Shown in pieces: positions 27,423 through 36,608 of a stretch of DNA of 64,000 bases. Position numbers and translations under genes: made by a program. Position 1 is the first letter of the stretch. Each line of letters begins with the position of its first letter. A model generated the notes under the pieces. The model saw only the letters and a program-made list of their open reading frames with translations, was not told the origin of the DNA and did not search any database. This stretch comes from an uncultured Clostridia bacterium (GTDB lineage Bacteria; Bacillota; Clostridia; Oscillospirales; Ruminococcaceae): NCBI GenBank assembly GCA_944382875.1, contig CALWNQ010000011.1, positions 1-64,000 on the forward strand, in the 5' to 3' direction.

Positions 27423-28413
27423 AATCCAAGCCTCCGTTTCTCTCATCCGGCACAAACGCGTTCGGCAGATGCTCCGCCCGGAGTACCGAACCGTCCGATG
27501 GGGATACAACAATTTCTATCACATCAAACCGCGGCTGCAAAACCGTGGGATGTTCCTGCATATACTGCACCGCCGCCCGAAACAGGCGTTTCTGTTTCGC
27601 CGGTGTCACTGCCTCAGCCGGACGGGAAAGCTGCAGATCGTCCGACTGGCGCGCTTTTACCTCACAGAAAACCAGAAATCCCTCTTTCTGCGCAATCCAG
27701 TCGATTTCACCACCCGGACAGCGGTAATTCTGTTCGAGCAGCAAATATCCGTTTTCCGAAAGCAGGCGGGCAGCCGCTTCCTCCCCGGCTTTTCCGTGCC
27801 GGAGAGAGGGTGTTTCGCCCTTTTCCGCAAAATATTTTTTCAAAAAGCTCATCCGGTGCACCGGCGAAGCGCCGTATTTGTCGAGCGCCGCATAATGGTC
27901 TTTGGTTCCGTAGCCCTTGTGCTTCTGGAACTGGTATTCAGGATACGCTTGGGCAAGCTCAATCATGCTGTGGTCTCGCGCAACCTTTGCCAGAATCGAA
28001 GCCGCCGCAATCGAAGCCGAAGTGGCGTCTCCCTTGACGACACAACGTGATGGAACCGACACCTGCGGGTTGCGATTGCCGTCAATCAGGGCAAAAGATG
28101 GTTTCACTTTTAGCCCTTCCACCGCCCGGCGCATCGCTAAAAAGGTAGCTTGTAAAATGTTAAGGCGATCAATTTCCTCCACCGAAGCGGACGCAATCGA
28201 CCAGGCAGTTGCCTGTTCCAAAATCAGCGGAAAAAGCGCTTCCCGCTTTTTCTCAGTCAGCTTTTTGGAATCATTGATACCAGGAATTTCAGCATCCAGC
28301 GGGAGAATCACCGCCGCCGCATATACATCACCAGCCAGCGGACCGCGTCCCGCTTCATCTACACCACAGAATCCTGAAATCCCAAGCGAGCGGTCGTATT
28401 CATACAGTGTCAC
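27409..28413 (-). CDS. rnhB: ribonuclease HII fused to a YraN-family (UPF0102) endonuclease-like domain
   Basis: 334 residues in one frame. Residues 1-195 are a complete RNase HII, which cuts RNA in RNA-DNA hybrids: [12 protein letters not shown] with Asp19 and Glu20, Asp111 in LIDGNR, and Asp147 in AKVARD. Residues 203-320 are a YraN domain: [20 protein letters not shown] (Glu236, Asp238) and EVKAR (Glu251, Lys253), the PD-(D/E)xK-like core. The two genes are commonly neighbours; here no stop or new start separates them. The start overlaps the rbgA stop (ATGA). Confidence 0.93.
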   Translation of the reverse strand: MTLYEYDRSLGISGFCGVDEAGRGPLAGDVYAAAVILPLDAEIPGINDSKKLTEKKREALFPLILEQATAWSIASASVEEIDRLNILQATFLAMRRAVEGLKVKPSFALIDGNRNPQVSVPSRCVVKGDATSASIAAASILAKVARDHSMIELAQAYPEYQFQKHKGYGTKDHYAALDKYGASPVHRMSFLKKYFAEKGETPSLRHGKAGEEAAARLLSENGYLLLEQNYRCPGGEIDWIAQKEGFLVFCEVKARQSDDLQLSRPAEAVTPAKQKRLFRAAVQYMQEHPTVLQPRFDVIEIVVSPSDGSVLRAEHLPNAFVPDERNGGLDYASF

Positions 28414-29294
28414 ACGCCTGCCTCCTTACGGGGCGGCACTTCCAGCGAAAGCCGGCCCAGCTTGCCGCCGCGGTATTCGTCCAGCAGCATGGTGGCCGCA
28501 CGCAGTGTGTCGATTTCCCCGCCGCTGATCAGCATGCCGCGCTTTCTGCCCACAAGTTCCAAAAGCTCATATTCTTCCAGCCCGGTTGTTTCTTCCTCTT
28601 TCAGCTTATACCGATCCAGCAAAAGCTGGGGGTATTCTTCCCGGAGCCAACCCAGCAGCCGCATCGAAAGCAGCTCGACATCCATGATTTGATCCTTGAC
28701 TGCGCCGGTGAAAGCCAAGCGCTCCCCGACTGCCGGATCCTCAAACTTTGGCCAAAGGACACCAGGAGTATCTAAAAGGTCGACATCCTTTGCCACAGCC
28801 ACCCACTGCTTGCCGACTGTCACACCGGGGCGATCTTCCACCTTGGCGCGTTTTTCACCGGCAAGCCGGTTAATAAAAGAGGATTTCCCCACATTGGGGA
28901 TCCCCGCGATCATCAACCGCAGCGGACGCCCTACCATCCCTTTCTGGGCACGGCGTTCAATCACGTCTGAAAGGATTTCCCGGACCTTGGGAAGAAACTG
29001 CTGCACACCGCGTCCGCTTTTCGCGTCAATCGCAATCGCAGGAATGCCGGCTTCCTCATAATACCGGATCCAACGGGCAGTGATATTTGGGTCAGCCGCA
29101 TCAGATTTATTCAAAATCAGCAACCGGCGTTTATCCCCGATCCATTTTCCCAGCTCAGGATTCCGGGAACTCTGCGGGATCCGCGCGTCGGTAATTTCCG
29201 CCACCAGATCAACGAGTTTGACCTGATCCTGAATGAGCCGGCGCGTTTTGGCCATATGGCCCGGAAACCATTGAATATTCGGAATATCTGCCAT
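28410..29294 (-). CDS. rbgA: RbgA/YlqF, GTPase of 50S ribosome assembly
   Basis: Circularly permuted GTPase needed in late 50S subunit assembly. 294 residues. G motifs occur in permuted order: G4 LNKSD at about 61, then G5, G1 GIPNVGKSS at about 129-137 and G3 DTPGVLWPK at about 180. N-terminus [13 protein letters not shown] is the family signature. Located between signal peptidase and RNase HII genes, as in many Firmicutes near rplS. Confidence 0.95.
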   Translation of the reverse strand: MADIPNIQWFPGHMAKTRRLIQDQVKLVDLVAEITDARIPQSSRNPELGKWIGDKRRLLILNKSDAADPNITARWIRYYEEAGIPAIAIDAKSGRGVQQFLPKVREILSDVIERRAQKGMVGRPLRLMIAGIPNVGKSSFINRLAGEKRAKVEDRPGVTVGKQWVAVAKDVDLLDTPGVLWPKFEDPAVGERLAFTGAVKDQIMDVELLSMRLLGWLREEYPQLLLDRYKLKEEETTGLEEYELLELVGRKRGMLISGGEIDTLRAATMLLDEYRGGKLGRLSLEVPPRKEAGV

Positions 29295-29303
29295 AATTCC
29301 TCC

Positions 29304-29870
29304 TTAGTCCACCGGTCCAATCTTGCTGAGTGGAAGCAGCCGGAACAGCACCCGTCCAAGGATTTCATCCTCATCTACCAATCCTACATCCGAAAAGCGG
29401 CTATCTGTGGAATGATTTCGGTTATCTCCCATTACAAACACTTCGCCCTCCGGAACAGTCAGCGGATAAGTCTGATCTCCGTGATGGCTGTCATCGATAA
29501 TTTCTGCAATATATGGCTCTGCTATTTGCTTGCCATTAATTAGCACTTCCCCGTTTTCCCCAATATCGATTGTCTGTCCCTCGGTCGCAATAATCCGCTT
29601 GACCAACGCCTCATCCAACCCGGTATTTTCTGAAAGGATGACAATATCGCCATACGATGGCGTGTAAAACAGATCCGAGATAATGAGCCGGTCACCTTCT
29701 TCCAGTGTGGGAAGCATCGACTCTCCTTTGACTGTAACCACCTGGATAATAAAATGAAAGATAATAAACACGATCACACCGGCAACCAGAATGGCTTTTG
29801 CCCATTCCCAGAGCTCTTTCTTTAAATTGAACGGCTCCTTTTCCGGGAGTTCCTTTACTTCCTCACTCAT
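29304..29870 (-). CDS. lepB: signal peptidase I, copy 1
   Basis: Membrane serine protease that removes signal peptides from exported proteins. 188 residues with one N-terminal membrane helix (about 26-46). The Ser-Lys dyad is Ser51 in GESMLPTL and Lys91 in LVKRIIA; the later box GDNRNHSTDSR is intact. Tandem with a second copy 18 bases upstream, about half of the residues identical through the catalytic boxes. Confidence 0.94.
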   Translation of the reverse strand: MSEEVKELPEKEPFNLKKELWEWAKAILVAGVIVFIIFHFIIQVVTVKGESMLPTLEEGDRLIISDLFYTPSYGDIVILSENTGLDEALVKRIIATEGQTIDIGENGEVLINGKQIAEPYIAEIIDDSHHGDQTYPLTVPEGEVFVMGDNRNHSTDSRFSDVGLVDEDEILGRVLFRLLPLSKIGPVD

Positions 29871-29887
29871 AGTGTTCTCCTTTACAA

Positions 29888-30529
29888 TTATTCTGTCAGC
29901 CCGATTCGATCCAAAGGCCAGAACCGGAATATCACTTTTCCTAAAACCTCTTTTTCATCCACCAGCCCGATCTGGGCAGAGCGGCTATCAGTAGAATGAT
30001 TGCGGTTGTCCCCAAGGACAAATATTTTTCCCTCCGGAACAGTCAGCGGATAGGTCAGATCGCCCGGATCGTTCCATTCTTCCGCGATGTACGGTTCATC
30101 AAGCGGCTGTTCATCCACAAAAACCACCCCGTCAGTCGAAAGGCTGACAGTCTGGCCCGCGGTTGCGATCACCCGCTTCACCAGCGGAAGATCCAAACCG
30201 GTTTTGTCTGATAAAATGACAATATCCCCGTTTTCCGGATGGTAAAAAAGCGTATACATAATCATCCGGTCGCCGTCGTGCAGAGTAGGTGACATGGAAT
30301 TTCCATCTACCATCACAAAGCGAATCACCGCCCCAAACATCAATGCTGCAAGCAAACCGGCAATCACAAGTGAGCGCACCCACTCAAAAATCTGCCGTTT
30401 CCAGTTTGTCGGCTCCTCCGGTTCCGGAATTGCAGCGGCCGGTACCGCAGCGTTCTGCTGCATGGCTTCAAAATCCGAAAGAATCCGATCAATTTCGTCA
30501 TCGGTATGATGCGGATACTGCTCCGCCAT
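29888..30529 (-). CDS. lepB: signal peptidase I, copy 2
   Basis: 213 residues. The catalytic domain parallels copy 1: Ser78 in GNSMSPTL, Lys118 in LVKRVIA and GDNRNHSTDSR. It differs by an extra acidic/proline-rich cytoplasmic N-terminus of about 45 residues before the membrane helix. Tandem paralogues suggest different substrates or timing, for example growth and sporulation; this is inference. A TGCTATACA extended -10 lies just upstream, overlapping the rplS terminator. Confidence 0.93.
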   Translation of the reverse strand: MAEQYPHHTDDEIDRILSDFEAMQQNAAVPAAAIPEPEEPTNWKRQIFEWVRSLVIAGLLAALMFGAVIRFVMVDGNSMSPTLHDGDRMIMYTLFYHPENGDIVILSDKTGLDLPLVKRVIATAGQTVSLSTDGVVFVDEQPLDEPYIAEEWNDPGDLTYPLTVPEGKIFVLGDNRNHSTDSRSAQIGLVDEKEVLGKVIFRFWPLDRIGLTE

Positions 30530-30566
30530 AATTCCCGCCCGCCTTTCTAAAATTCTCTGTATAGCA

Positions 30567-30593
30567 CAAAAAGGGACGGTTTACCGTCCCTTT
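30567..30593 (-). terminator. terminator of rplS
   Basis: Minus strand stem AAAGGGACGG / CCGTCCCTTT with loop TAAA and a T run, 18 bases after the rplS stop. Confidence 0.9.
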
Positions 30594-30610
30594 CCGCACT
30601 GCTGGTTTTG

Positions 30611-30952
30611 TTAGATTTTCTCTTTGATTCTGGCAGCCTTGCCGACTCTGTCGCGCAGGTAGTAGAGTTTCGCTCTGCGTACACGGCCATGACGGAGAAC
30701 TTCCACGTTCACAACGTTGGGAGAGTGAATGGGGAATACACGCTCTACACCGCAGCCGTAAGCAACGCGGCGAACGGTAAAGGTTTCGGAGATGCCGCCG
30801 TGCTTCTGTGCGATAACGGTGCCTTCGAAGGTCTGTACTCTTTCCTTGTCTCCTTCGCGGATCTTAACGCCGACCTTGACATAGTCGCCGATCGCGATTT
30901 CGGGTTTGTCAGCTTTCATGCTGGACTGGCTGATGAGTTTCAAAGCATCCAT
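30611..30952 (-). CDS. rplS: 50S ribosomal protein L19
   Basis: 113 residues, usual length. Family marks: [23 protein letters not shown] in the middle and [12 protein letters not shown], then [20 protein letters not shown] at the end. ATG at 30952 has AGGAGG close upstream. Transcribed alone from a good promoter and ended by a strong terminator, with a structured leader of about 120 bases. Confidence 0.98.
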   Translation of the reverse strand: MDALKLISQSSMKADKPEIAIGDYVKVGVKIREGDKERVQTFEGTVIAQKHGGISETFTVRRVAYGCGVERVFPIHSPNVVNVEVLRHGRVRRAKLYYLRDRVGKAARIKEKI

Positions 30953-31073
30953 GTTATTTCCTCCTGGTTTTCAGACATTCGTGCATGCGGGGCCTTCCCG
31001 TGCAGAGGACTGTCCGCCTTAATGTAATGGAACATTAATCCCCACCTGCCGAAACGACAGGCGGAACAATATC
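30953..31073 (-). promoter_or_regulatory. structured rplS leader, possible L19 autoregulatory element
   Basis: The 5' untranslated region of rplS is about 120 bases and rich in inverted repeats (for example CCGCCTGTC with GGCAGGTGG, and CGGGAAGGCCCCG). Firmicutes rplS genes are known to carry a conserved leader thought to bind L19. Position and structure fit; I could not match the Rfam consensus base by base. Confidence 0.4.
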
Positions 31074-31079
31074 TATCAT

Positions 31080-31108
31080 ATGATACCATACTTTGTCTGT
31101 TTTTGCAA
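31080..31108 (-). promoter_or_regulatory. sigma-A-type promoter of rplS
   Basis: Minus strand -35 TTGCAA (31103-31108), 17-base spacer ending in TGG, -10 TATCAT (31080-31085). Confidence 0.75.
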
Positions 31109-31184
31109 GTGTTTTTTCAAAAAACACCACAACCAGCGATATTTTTGAGTTTTCTATGGAAAATCAAGATAAAACCCGCCATTT

Positions 31185-32081
31185 TTATACCAGATGCCGG
31201 ATCAAAGTTTCGCGATCGCCTTCGAGCAGATCCATCACTGGAATTTCAGGCAGTGTATATGCGCCCGGCTGCTGACGAAGTGCCGCACGGGCAGCCGAAA
31301 CCAGGACCTGTCCGGTCAGAGCAGGGTTGTTGATCTTCATATCAAACTCGAAAAGCTGATTCTGGGTTTTGCCGGAAACACCTTTGCGAGTAAGGTTGAC
31401 ACCGTGTCCCATGTCGATAACTTCGTTTACGTCTTCCACCTGGACAACATGAGTTTCATCGCTCGCAAAATAGGGATCCGCCTTGATTTTGGCAGCAACT
31501 TCTTCCAGTGTATAACCGTCTTTCAGTTCCACATAAACCATACGGCGGTGGATCGAAGTGCCCAGCGGAATAGTCATGGACAATGCGCCCTTGACGCCCT
31601 CGATTGCTTTGACAGCAACGGTGTGCCCCATGCTCATACCGGGGCCAAAGTTGGTGTAGGTCAGGCCTTTGGGTGCGCAAGCCTGCAGCAGTGTTCGGAT
31701 TACCGAATCGGAGCCTGGATCCCAACCGGCGGAAATAATGGAAACAGCACCTGTTTCTTTGGCTGCTTTGTCCAAAGTAGTGCGCAGATCCCAAATAGAA
31801 GTATGAATGTCAAAGCTGTCCACAGTGGAAATCCCAAGAGCCAGAGCTTCCAGCGCGTATTTTTCCACCGAACGGGTGGGAGTTGCCAGAATGGCGACAT
31901 CCGGTTTTTTCGACAGAGCGGAAAGGGCAGATTTCACTTCATACCCAGCCAGTTCAGCCGGCTGTTCCCCATCCGGATTGCGACGGACAATACCGACACA
32001 TTTCATATCGCCCGAAGCTTCGATTGCTTCCAGTACATAACGCCCAATGTTACCATATCCAACGATTGCAGCTTTAATCAT
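31185..32081 (-). CDS. ddh: meso-diaminopimelate D-dehydrogenase
   Basis: NADPH enzyme making meso-DAP directly from tetrahydrodipicolinate by reductive amination, a one-step branch of lysine and peptidoglycan precursor synthesis. 298 residues from ATG at 32081 (GAGGGA upstream). Rossmann motif VGYGNIGR at residues 7-14; substrate-binding region SAGWDPGSDSVIRTL and FGPGMSMGHTVAVKAIEGV match the family. It agrees with the meso-DAP-type MurE at 6144-7583. A longer frame from 32159 has no ribosome site and covers the promoter. Confidence 0.95.
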   Translation of the reverse strand: MIKAAIVGYGNIGRYVLEAIEASGDMKCVGIVRRNPDGEQPAELAGYEVKSALSALSKKPDVAILATPTRSVEKYALEALALGISTVDSFDIHTSIWDLRTTLDKAAKETGAVSIISAGWDPGSDSVIRTLLQACAPKGLTYTNFGPGMSMGHTVAVKAIEGVKGALSMTIPLGTSIHRRMVYVELKDGYTLEEVAAKIKADPYFASDETHVVQVEDVNEVIDMGHGVNLTRKGVSGKTQNQLFEFDMKINNPALTGQVLVSAARAALRQQPGAYTLPEIPVMDLLEGDRETLIRHLV

Positions 32082-32117
32082 TGCAAATCCCTCTTTCTCA
32101 AAAAAATTAACAGTAAT

Positions 32118-32146
32118 ATTATACCGGATACGCATCCTTTCGTCAA
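32118..32146 (-). promoter_or_regulatory. sigma-A-type promoter of ddh
   Basis: Minus strand -35 TTGACG (32141-32146), 17-base spacer, perfect -10 TATAAT (32118-32123). Together with the next promoter it fills most of the 309-base gap between ddh and the hydrogenase gene; the rest shows only a small CCGGT / ACCGG hairpin near 32229. Confidence 0.8.
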
Positions 32147-32286
32147 GAATGTTCTGCAAGAAATTTTAATTGGCTAAATTATGATTTTGCTGTACATTTC
32201 ACAAAACAAGCAAAAAGCCCAAAATATCCGGTTTCAACCGGTGTTGAAATGTCCACAGGAAGAATGAGAATTTTTTACTTTTCCAC

Positions 32287-32316
32287 TTGAAGAATTCGCG
32301 TTTTTCATGGTATAAT
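32287..32316 (+). promoter_or_regulatory. sigma-A-type promoter of the [FeFe] hydrogenase gene
   Basis: Plus strand -35 TTGAAG (32287-32292), 18-base spacer ending in TGG, perfect -10 TATAAT (32311-32316). Leader of about 70 bases to an AGGAGG site. Confidence 0.7.
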
Positions 32317-32390
32317 ACAGACAGATCCGGAAAATTGTTCCGCTAGTGAAACAGTTTTTCCGGGAAACCCACAATACAGGAGGATCAGGA

Positions 32391-33896
32391 ATGAGAGGAA
32401 TCTACTCATCCGTCACAGACATTCGCCGCAAAGTATTCACCGAAGTAGCAAGGCTCGCCTACGAAGGCGGCGATTATTCCCGCATTGAAGAGCTGCCCTA
32501 CAAAATTGTTCCCGGAGAAGTTTCCACCTACCGCGACAGTATTTTTCTGGAGCGCGCCATTGTTGGCGAACGGCTCCGTCTTGCCATTGGTCTGCCGCTC
32601 CGCCCTATGGACGAGCATGCCCCTGTTTCGGAAGGGATTGTTGAAAGTGCCATCGCTGAAAAATACTATGATCCGCCACTGGTCAACATCATCAAATTTG
32701 CCTGCAATGTCTGCCCCGAAAAATCCTATCGAGTTACTGACTGCTGCCAGGGCTGTCTTGCTCATCCCTGTGTGGAAGTCTGTCCCAAGGGTGCAGTTTC
32801 CATCCAGCATGGCCGTTCGGTGATTGACCAGTCCAAGTGCATCAAATGCGGTCGGTGCAAGGATGTCTGCCCTTACGGTGCCATCCTCAAGATGGAACGC
32901 CCCTGCGCCAAAGCCTGCGGCATGGATGCCATCGGTTCGGACGAGCTGGGACGCGCCACCATCAACTATGACAAATGCGTGTCCTGCGGCATGTGCATCG
33001 TCAACTGCCCGTTTGGGGCTATCTCCGACAAAGGACAGATTTTCCAGTTGATCCATTCCATTAAAAAAGGAGACCGCGTGATCGCCATTGTCGCTCCCGC
33101 CTTTGTCGGTCAGTTTGGTCCCAAAATGACGCCCGAAAAGCTCAAAGGTGCCATGAAAAAACTGGGATTTGATGATGTGGTGGAAGTTGCCATCGGCGCC
33201 GACCTTTGCACCATCGAAGAGGCCAAAGACTTTATGCGGGAAGTCCCCAACAATCAGCCGTTTATGGCAACTTCCTGCTGCCCATCCTGGTCGGTTATGG
33301 CTAAAAAGCTCTTCCCAGAGCTGGCTCCCTATATCTCGATGGCTCTGACACCCATGGTATTGACTGCCCGCCTGATGAAAAAAGAACACAAGAACTGCAA
33401 GGTTGCGTTTATCGGTCCGTGTTCGGCCAAAAAGCTGGAAGCTTCCCGCCGATCCATCCGCTCTGATGTTGATTTCGTTCTGACCTTTGAAGAGCTGATG
33501 GGAATGTTTGAGGCTAAGGATGTAAAGTTCGACGAAATCGAATCCTCCAATCCGTTGGAAGAAGCCACCGCAGCGGGACGCGGCTTTGCCGTCAGCGGCG
33601 GTGTGGCGCAGGCTGTTGCCGACGCCATTCACCAGATGGACCCCACAAGGGAAGTTAAAATCCAGTCGGCACAGGGACTGCACGAATGTAAAAAAATGCT
33701 GCTCATGGCAAAAGCCGGCAAATACAACGGCTATCTGCTCGAGGGCATGGGATGCCCCGGCGGATGTGTGGCAGGAGCCGGTACCCTCCAACCGGTTCAG
33801 AAATCTGCGGCGAGCGTCCAGAAATACAAAACCGAAGCACCTGAAAAACACGCCACCGACAGCAAATACGAAATCACCCTCTCCCTTCTCGACTAA
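32391..33896 (+). CDS. monomeric [FeFe] hydrogenase, group B type
   Basis: Iron enzyme that makes or uses H2, likely from reduced ferredoxin. 501 residues from ATG at 32391 (AGGAGG upstream). A Cys-rich N-terminal part (CNVCPEKSYRVTDCCQGCLAHPC, residues about 105-127) precedes two 4Fe-4S motifs (about 150-164 and 196-206). The H-cluster domain has L1 TSCCPSW (294-300), L2 GPCSAKK (342-348) and L3 GCPGGCVAGAG near 455. This matches the B1/B3 class of clostridial hydrogenases. It stands alone: no HydE, HydF, HydG or NADH-linked subunit is nearby. Confidence 0.9.
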   Translation: MRGIYSSVTDIRRKVFTEVARLAYEGGDYSRIEELPYKIVPGEVSTYRDSIFLERAIVGERLRLAIGLPLRPMDEHAPVSEGIVESAIAEKYYDPPLVNIIKFACNVCPEKSYRVTDCCQGCLAHPCVEVCPKGAVSIQHGRSVIDQSKCIKCGRCKDVCPYGAILKMERPCAKACGMDAIGSDELGRATINYDKCVSCGMCIVNCPFGAISDKGQIFQLIHSIKKGDRVIAIVAPAFVGQFGPKMTPEKLKGAMKKLGFDDVVEVAIGADLCTIEEAKDFMREVPNNQPFMATSCCPSWSVMAKKLFPELAPYISMALTPMVLTARLMKKEHKNCKVAFIGPCSAKKLEASRRSIRSDVDFVLTFEELMGMFEAKDVKFDEIESSNPLEEATAAGRGFAVSGGVAQAVADAIHQMDPTREVKIQSAQGLHECKKMLLMAKAGKYNGYLLEGMGCPGGCVAGAGTLQPVQKSAASVQKYKTEAPEKHATDSKYEITLSLLD

Positions 33897-33904
33897 TGAA
33901 ATGC

Positions 33905-33939
33905 AAACAGGGGCATCTGTAAAGATGCCCCTGTTTTTT
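33905..33939. terminator. bidirectional terminator after the hydrogenase gene
   Basis: Stem AAACAGGGGCATCT / AGATGCCCCTGTTT (14 perfect pairs), loop GTAA, then a T run. Convergent patatin gene ends inside the T run. Confidence 0.95.
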
Positions 33940-35194
33940 ATTGCCCGCAGAAACAGAGAACAGCTGCTGTCATCATCGCTTCCGGTGTCAAAATCGCCTG
34001 CTGCCAGAAATCCCCATCCAGTTCTTCTGTCTTTTCTGCCCGGTAAAACAGCTCCAGACAGCTGCGGATCGCCTGCCAGCCGCTCGGATGTTCCTCGGTA
34101 TCCTCCATTTTGCGCCAGCACGCCGCGCATTCCTGCAAAAAGCTCTCAGTCGAATAAACTTCCAATGGACTCACATGCAGGTATTCCCCCGCGATTTCAC
34201 ATGCTGCCAGAAACTGCTCGCTGTTTTCCCGCAGATTTCCGCGTTTTTTAGATAGAATCCGCCGGATCCGGAACCAAGCTGCTTTCTCGGCGGCAAGTAC
34301 CCCCATTTTCCCCTCAAAGGAATGTACCCGGCTTTTTTCATAAAAGGCAACCAGCTTCTGTCCAAAGTCATCGGTCAGCGCAGACCTACTCCCCGGAACA
34401 AAAGCATATGCCCAGCCTTCATACCGGCCATATAGTTTCATCGCATCCAAATAGCCCAACTTCATATTCCGGCGGGAAAGCCCCGGCTCGAACCACAAAA
34501 ACGGTCCCAGATCCCAGTAACTGCTGATGATTTTGACCTTCATTGTCCGATTCTTGGCCTTTTTTTCCAGTCCGATCCCATCCAGTGAAACAGCCAGCAC
34601 CTCCTCCGCACCAAGCCGTGCAGCCAGGTTGACCGGTTGGTTGTCGTGATAACCGCCGTCGATAAAGCGGCTGCCATCAATCTCCTTGCTGCGGAAAGCA
34701 GGAAAACAAGCCGCCGACGCAGCCAGATAATCGCAGAGCTTTCCCTCCGGGATTTCCTCAAGCGAAACCTCCAGCGGTTTCATGGAAGGGTATTCCACCG
34801 TGACAAGTCCAAACGCAATCCCAGATTCCCGCACTTTCTTCTCCTCTACATACCGGCGCATCAGGGCTTCCAGTGGCGTAAAGTCCGCACCCTCCGAAGC
34901 CATCGCTCTCCGGATAAACGGAATCCAGACATCCGCTTCCCAGCCGTTCCGGGTATAGTCCACTTCACGCGGAAAATCAGGAAAATTCACAATGTCCCCG
35001 GTATAGAGCGAAAGCCACAGTTCTTCTGCTGCTTGATAATCCCCCTGAATCATCAGAATACCATTCAAAGCCCCAACGGATGAGCCAGTAATCACGGAAA
35101 ACTCTATGTCAAGCTCCCGGAATGCTTTCCATACTCCGATTTGGTATGCCCCACGCGAACCGCCGCCCGCCAAGACAAGACCTCTTCTGCCCAT
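33938..35194 (-). CDS. patatin-like phospholipase
   Basis: Lipid acyl hydrolase with a Ser-Asp dyad, cytoplasmic or membrane-associated. 418 residues. Oxyanion motif LAGGGSRGAYQIG at residues 8-20, nucleophile Ser39 in GSSVG, and catalytic Asp in FIDGGYHDN. The C-terminal 200 residues beyond the patatin fold show no motif I know. 13 bases upstream lies the cation transporter gene on the same strand, so they may form an operon. Confidence 0.9.
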   Translation of the reverse strand: MGRRGLVLAGGGSRGAYQIGVWKAFRELDIEFSVITGSSVGALNGILMIQGDYQAAEELWLSLYTGDIVNFPDFPREVDYTRNGWEADVWIPFIRRAMASEGADFTPLEALMRRYVEEKKVRESGIAFGLVTVEYPSMKPLEVSLEEIPEGKLCDYLAASAACFPAFRSKEIDGSRFIDGGYHDNQPVNLAARLGAEEVLAVSLDGIGLEKKAKNRTMKVKIISSYWDLGPFLWFEPGLSRRNMKLGYLDAMKLYGRYEGWAYAFVPGSRSALTDDFGQKLVAFYEKSRVHSFEGKMGVLAAEKAAWFRIRRILSKKRGNLRENSEQFLAACEIAGEYLHVSPLEVYSTESFLQECAACWRKMEDTEEHPSGWQAIRSCLELFYRAEKTEELDGDFWQQAILTPEAMMTAAVLCFCGQ

Positions 35195-35207
35195 AAAGCG
35201 CCCCCTC

Positions 35208-36386
35208 TCAGCCTAAATCTGTATAGTTGCGATCGACATTAACCACTGTATAGTACTGTTTTTCCGGCGCAGCAGCCTGCACCTTCTCCTGGATTTCCTC
35301 CCGCAGGGAATCCGCGCTCCGTTTGCAGCTGGACGGTACCACAATGTCAAAAATCACATTGGTATGAGAATAGCCGCGCACCATCCGGAAATCGTGCATC
35401 GAGATACCTTTTCCCAGCCCGGAAACAATCCGTACAACCTTTTCTCGAAGCTCATTCAGCTCCGGGTCGTCGGTAATGATGGGGTCCATATGGACGATCA
35501 GATTCATGCCGCCCGCTGCAAAATCCCGCTCAATATTATCACAAAGGTCATGGCTTTCCATCACATCCCGATTGGCGTCTACCTCCACATGAACGGAAGC
35601 AAAGCATCTTCCCGGGCCGTAATCATGCACCATCAGGTCGTGAATCCCCAGCACGCCTTCATAAGAACGGAGCTTTTTCATCGTTTTTTTCACCAGGTCG
35701 CGATCGGGCGCTTCCCCTAAAAGAGGGCTCAATGTATCCCGAATCAGGTTGATGCCAGACCAGAGGATAAACAATGCAATCGCCATACCCATCCAGCCAT
35801 CCAGCCGCAGGCCACTCCACTTTGCAATCAGCACCGAAATTAAAACAGCCGATGTAGCGATCACGTCGTTGCGGCTGTCCATCGCGGTAGCTTCCAGCGC
35901 AGTCGAATCGATGATTTTTCCCACCTTGTGGTTAAACAGCATCATCCAGAATTTCACCAAAATCGAAGCAATCAGCACTCCCACCGAAATCCAGCTGAAC
36001 GGCGTTTGTTCCGGATGCAGGATCTTGTCAAACGAAGAGCTGATCAGGTTAAAACTGACCATTACAATCAGCATTGCTACAACCAGTCCAGACACATACT
36101 CCATCCTTGCATGGCCGAATGGATGCTCTTTATCGGCGGGACGGGAGGACATTTTGAAACAGATGAGCGTTACAGCCGAAGAAGTTGCATCGGACAGGTT
36201 GTTGATACCATCTGCCAGTACAGAAATGCTTTGGAAGAGCAAACCTGCCAGCATCTTCCCGCCGCCCAACAGAACATTGCAAAAGATCCCCACCAGACCA
36301 GCCATCCGCCCATAGCTGCTCCGCACTTCCGGATTGGAAGTATTGGGATAATCTTTTACCAGATGCCGGATCAAAAAGTTTGTCAT
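35208..36386 (-). CDS. cation diffusion facilitator (Zn/Mn/Fe efflux)
   Basis: Proton-coupled divalent metal exporter. 392 residues with about six membrane helices in the first 220, then a cytoplasmic metal-binding domain. Transport-site residues are visible in LADGINNLSDA (helix II) and AMDSRNDV (helix V); HPFGHARMEY marks the loop after helix II. The DxxxD pattern does not decide between Zn2+, Mn2+ and Fe2+. Confidence 0.92.
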   Translation of the reverse strand: MTNFLIRHLVKDYPNTSNPEVRSSYGRMAGLVGIFCNVLLGGGKMLAGLLFQSISVLADGINNLSDATSSAVTLICFKMSSRPADKEHPFGHARMEYVSGLVVAMLIVMVSFNLISSSFDKILHPEQTPFSWISVGVLIASILVKFWMMLFNHKVGKIIDSTALEATAMDSRNDVIATSAVLISVLIAKWSGLRLDGWMGMAIALFILWSGINLIRDTLSPLLGEAPDRDLVKKTMKKLRSYEGVLGIHDLMVHDYGPGRCFASVHVEVDANRDVMESHDLCDNIERDFAAGGMNLIVHMDPIITDDPELNELREKVVRIVSGLGKGISMHDFRMVRGYSHTNVIFDIVVPSSCKRSADSLREEIQEKVQAAAPEKQYYTVVNVDRNYTDLG

Positions 36387-36541
36387 ATATTACGATTCCC
36401 TTTCAAATGAAATTTCCCTGTCCGATAAACGGCCAGGGTGCTAAGAAACAGTATACTGTCTTTTTTTAATAAAATCAAGAAGAATTTGCAACAAAAGCTT
36501 GTATTTTCGCTACTGAATATATGATTGGAAAAAAGCGCCGC

Positions 36542-36570
36542 TTGATTTGGGGCAGTTTTTCTGCTATACT
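36542..36570 (+). promoter_or_regulatory. sigma-A-type promoter of the GHL10 gene
   Basis: Plus strand -35 TTGATT (36542-36547), 17-base spacer, -10 TATACT (36565-36570) preceded by TGC. Confidence 0.7.
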
Positions 36571-36608
36571 TTTTGGTGCAATCTTTGAGGCAAAGGAAAG
36601 GTGCTGCT

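Noticed and set aside
32160-32286. A Rex-type redox operator in front of the hydrogenase gene
   Set aside because: Only a half-site resembling TTCACAA is seen; there is no inverted repeat.
32406-34130. A 574-codon minus-strand frame opposite the hydrogenase gene
   Set aside because: Antisense shadow caused by codon bias; it runs through a strong terminator and lacks any family motif.
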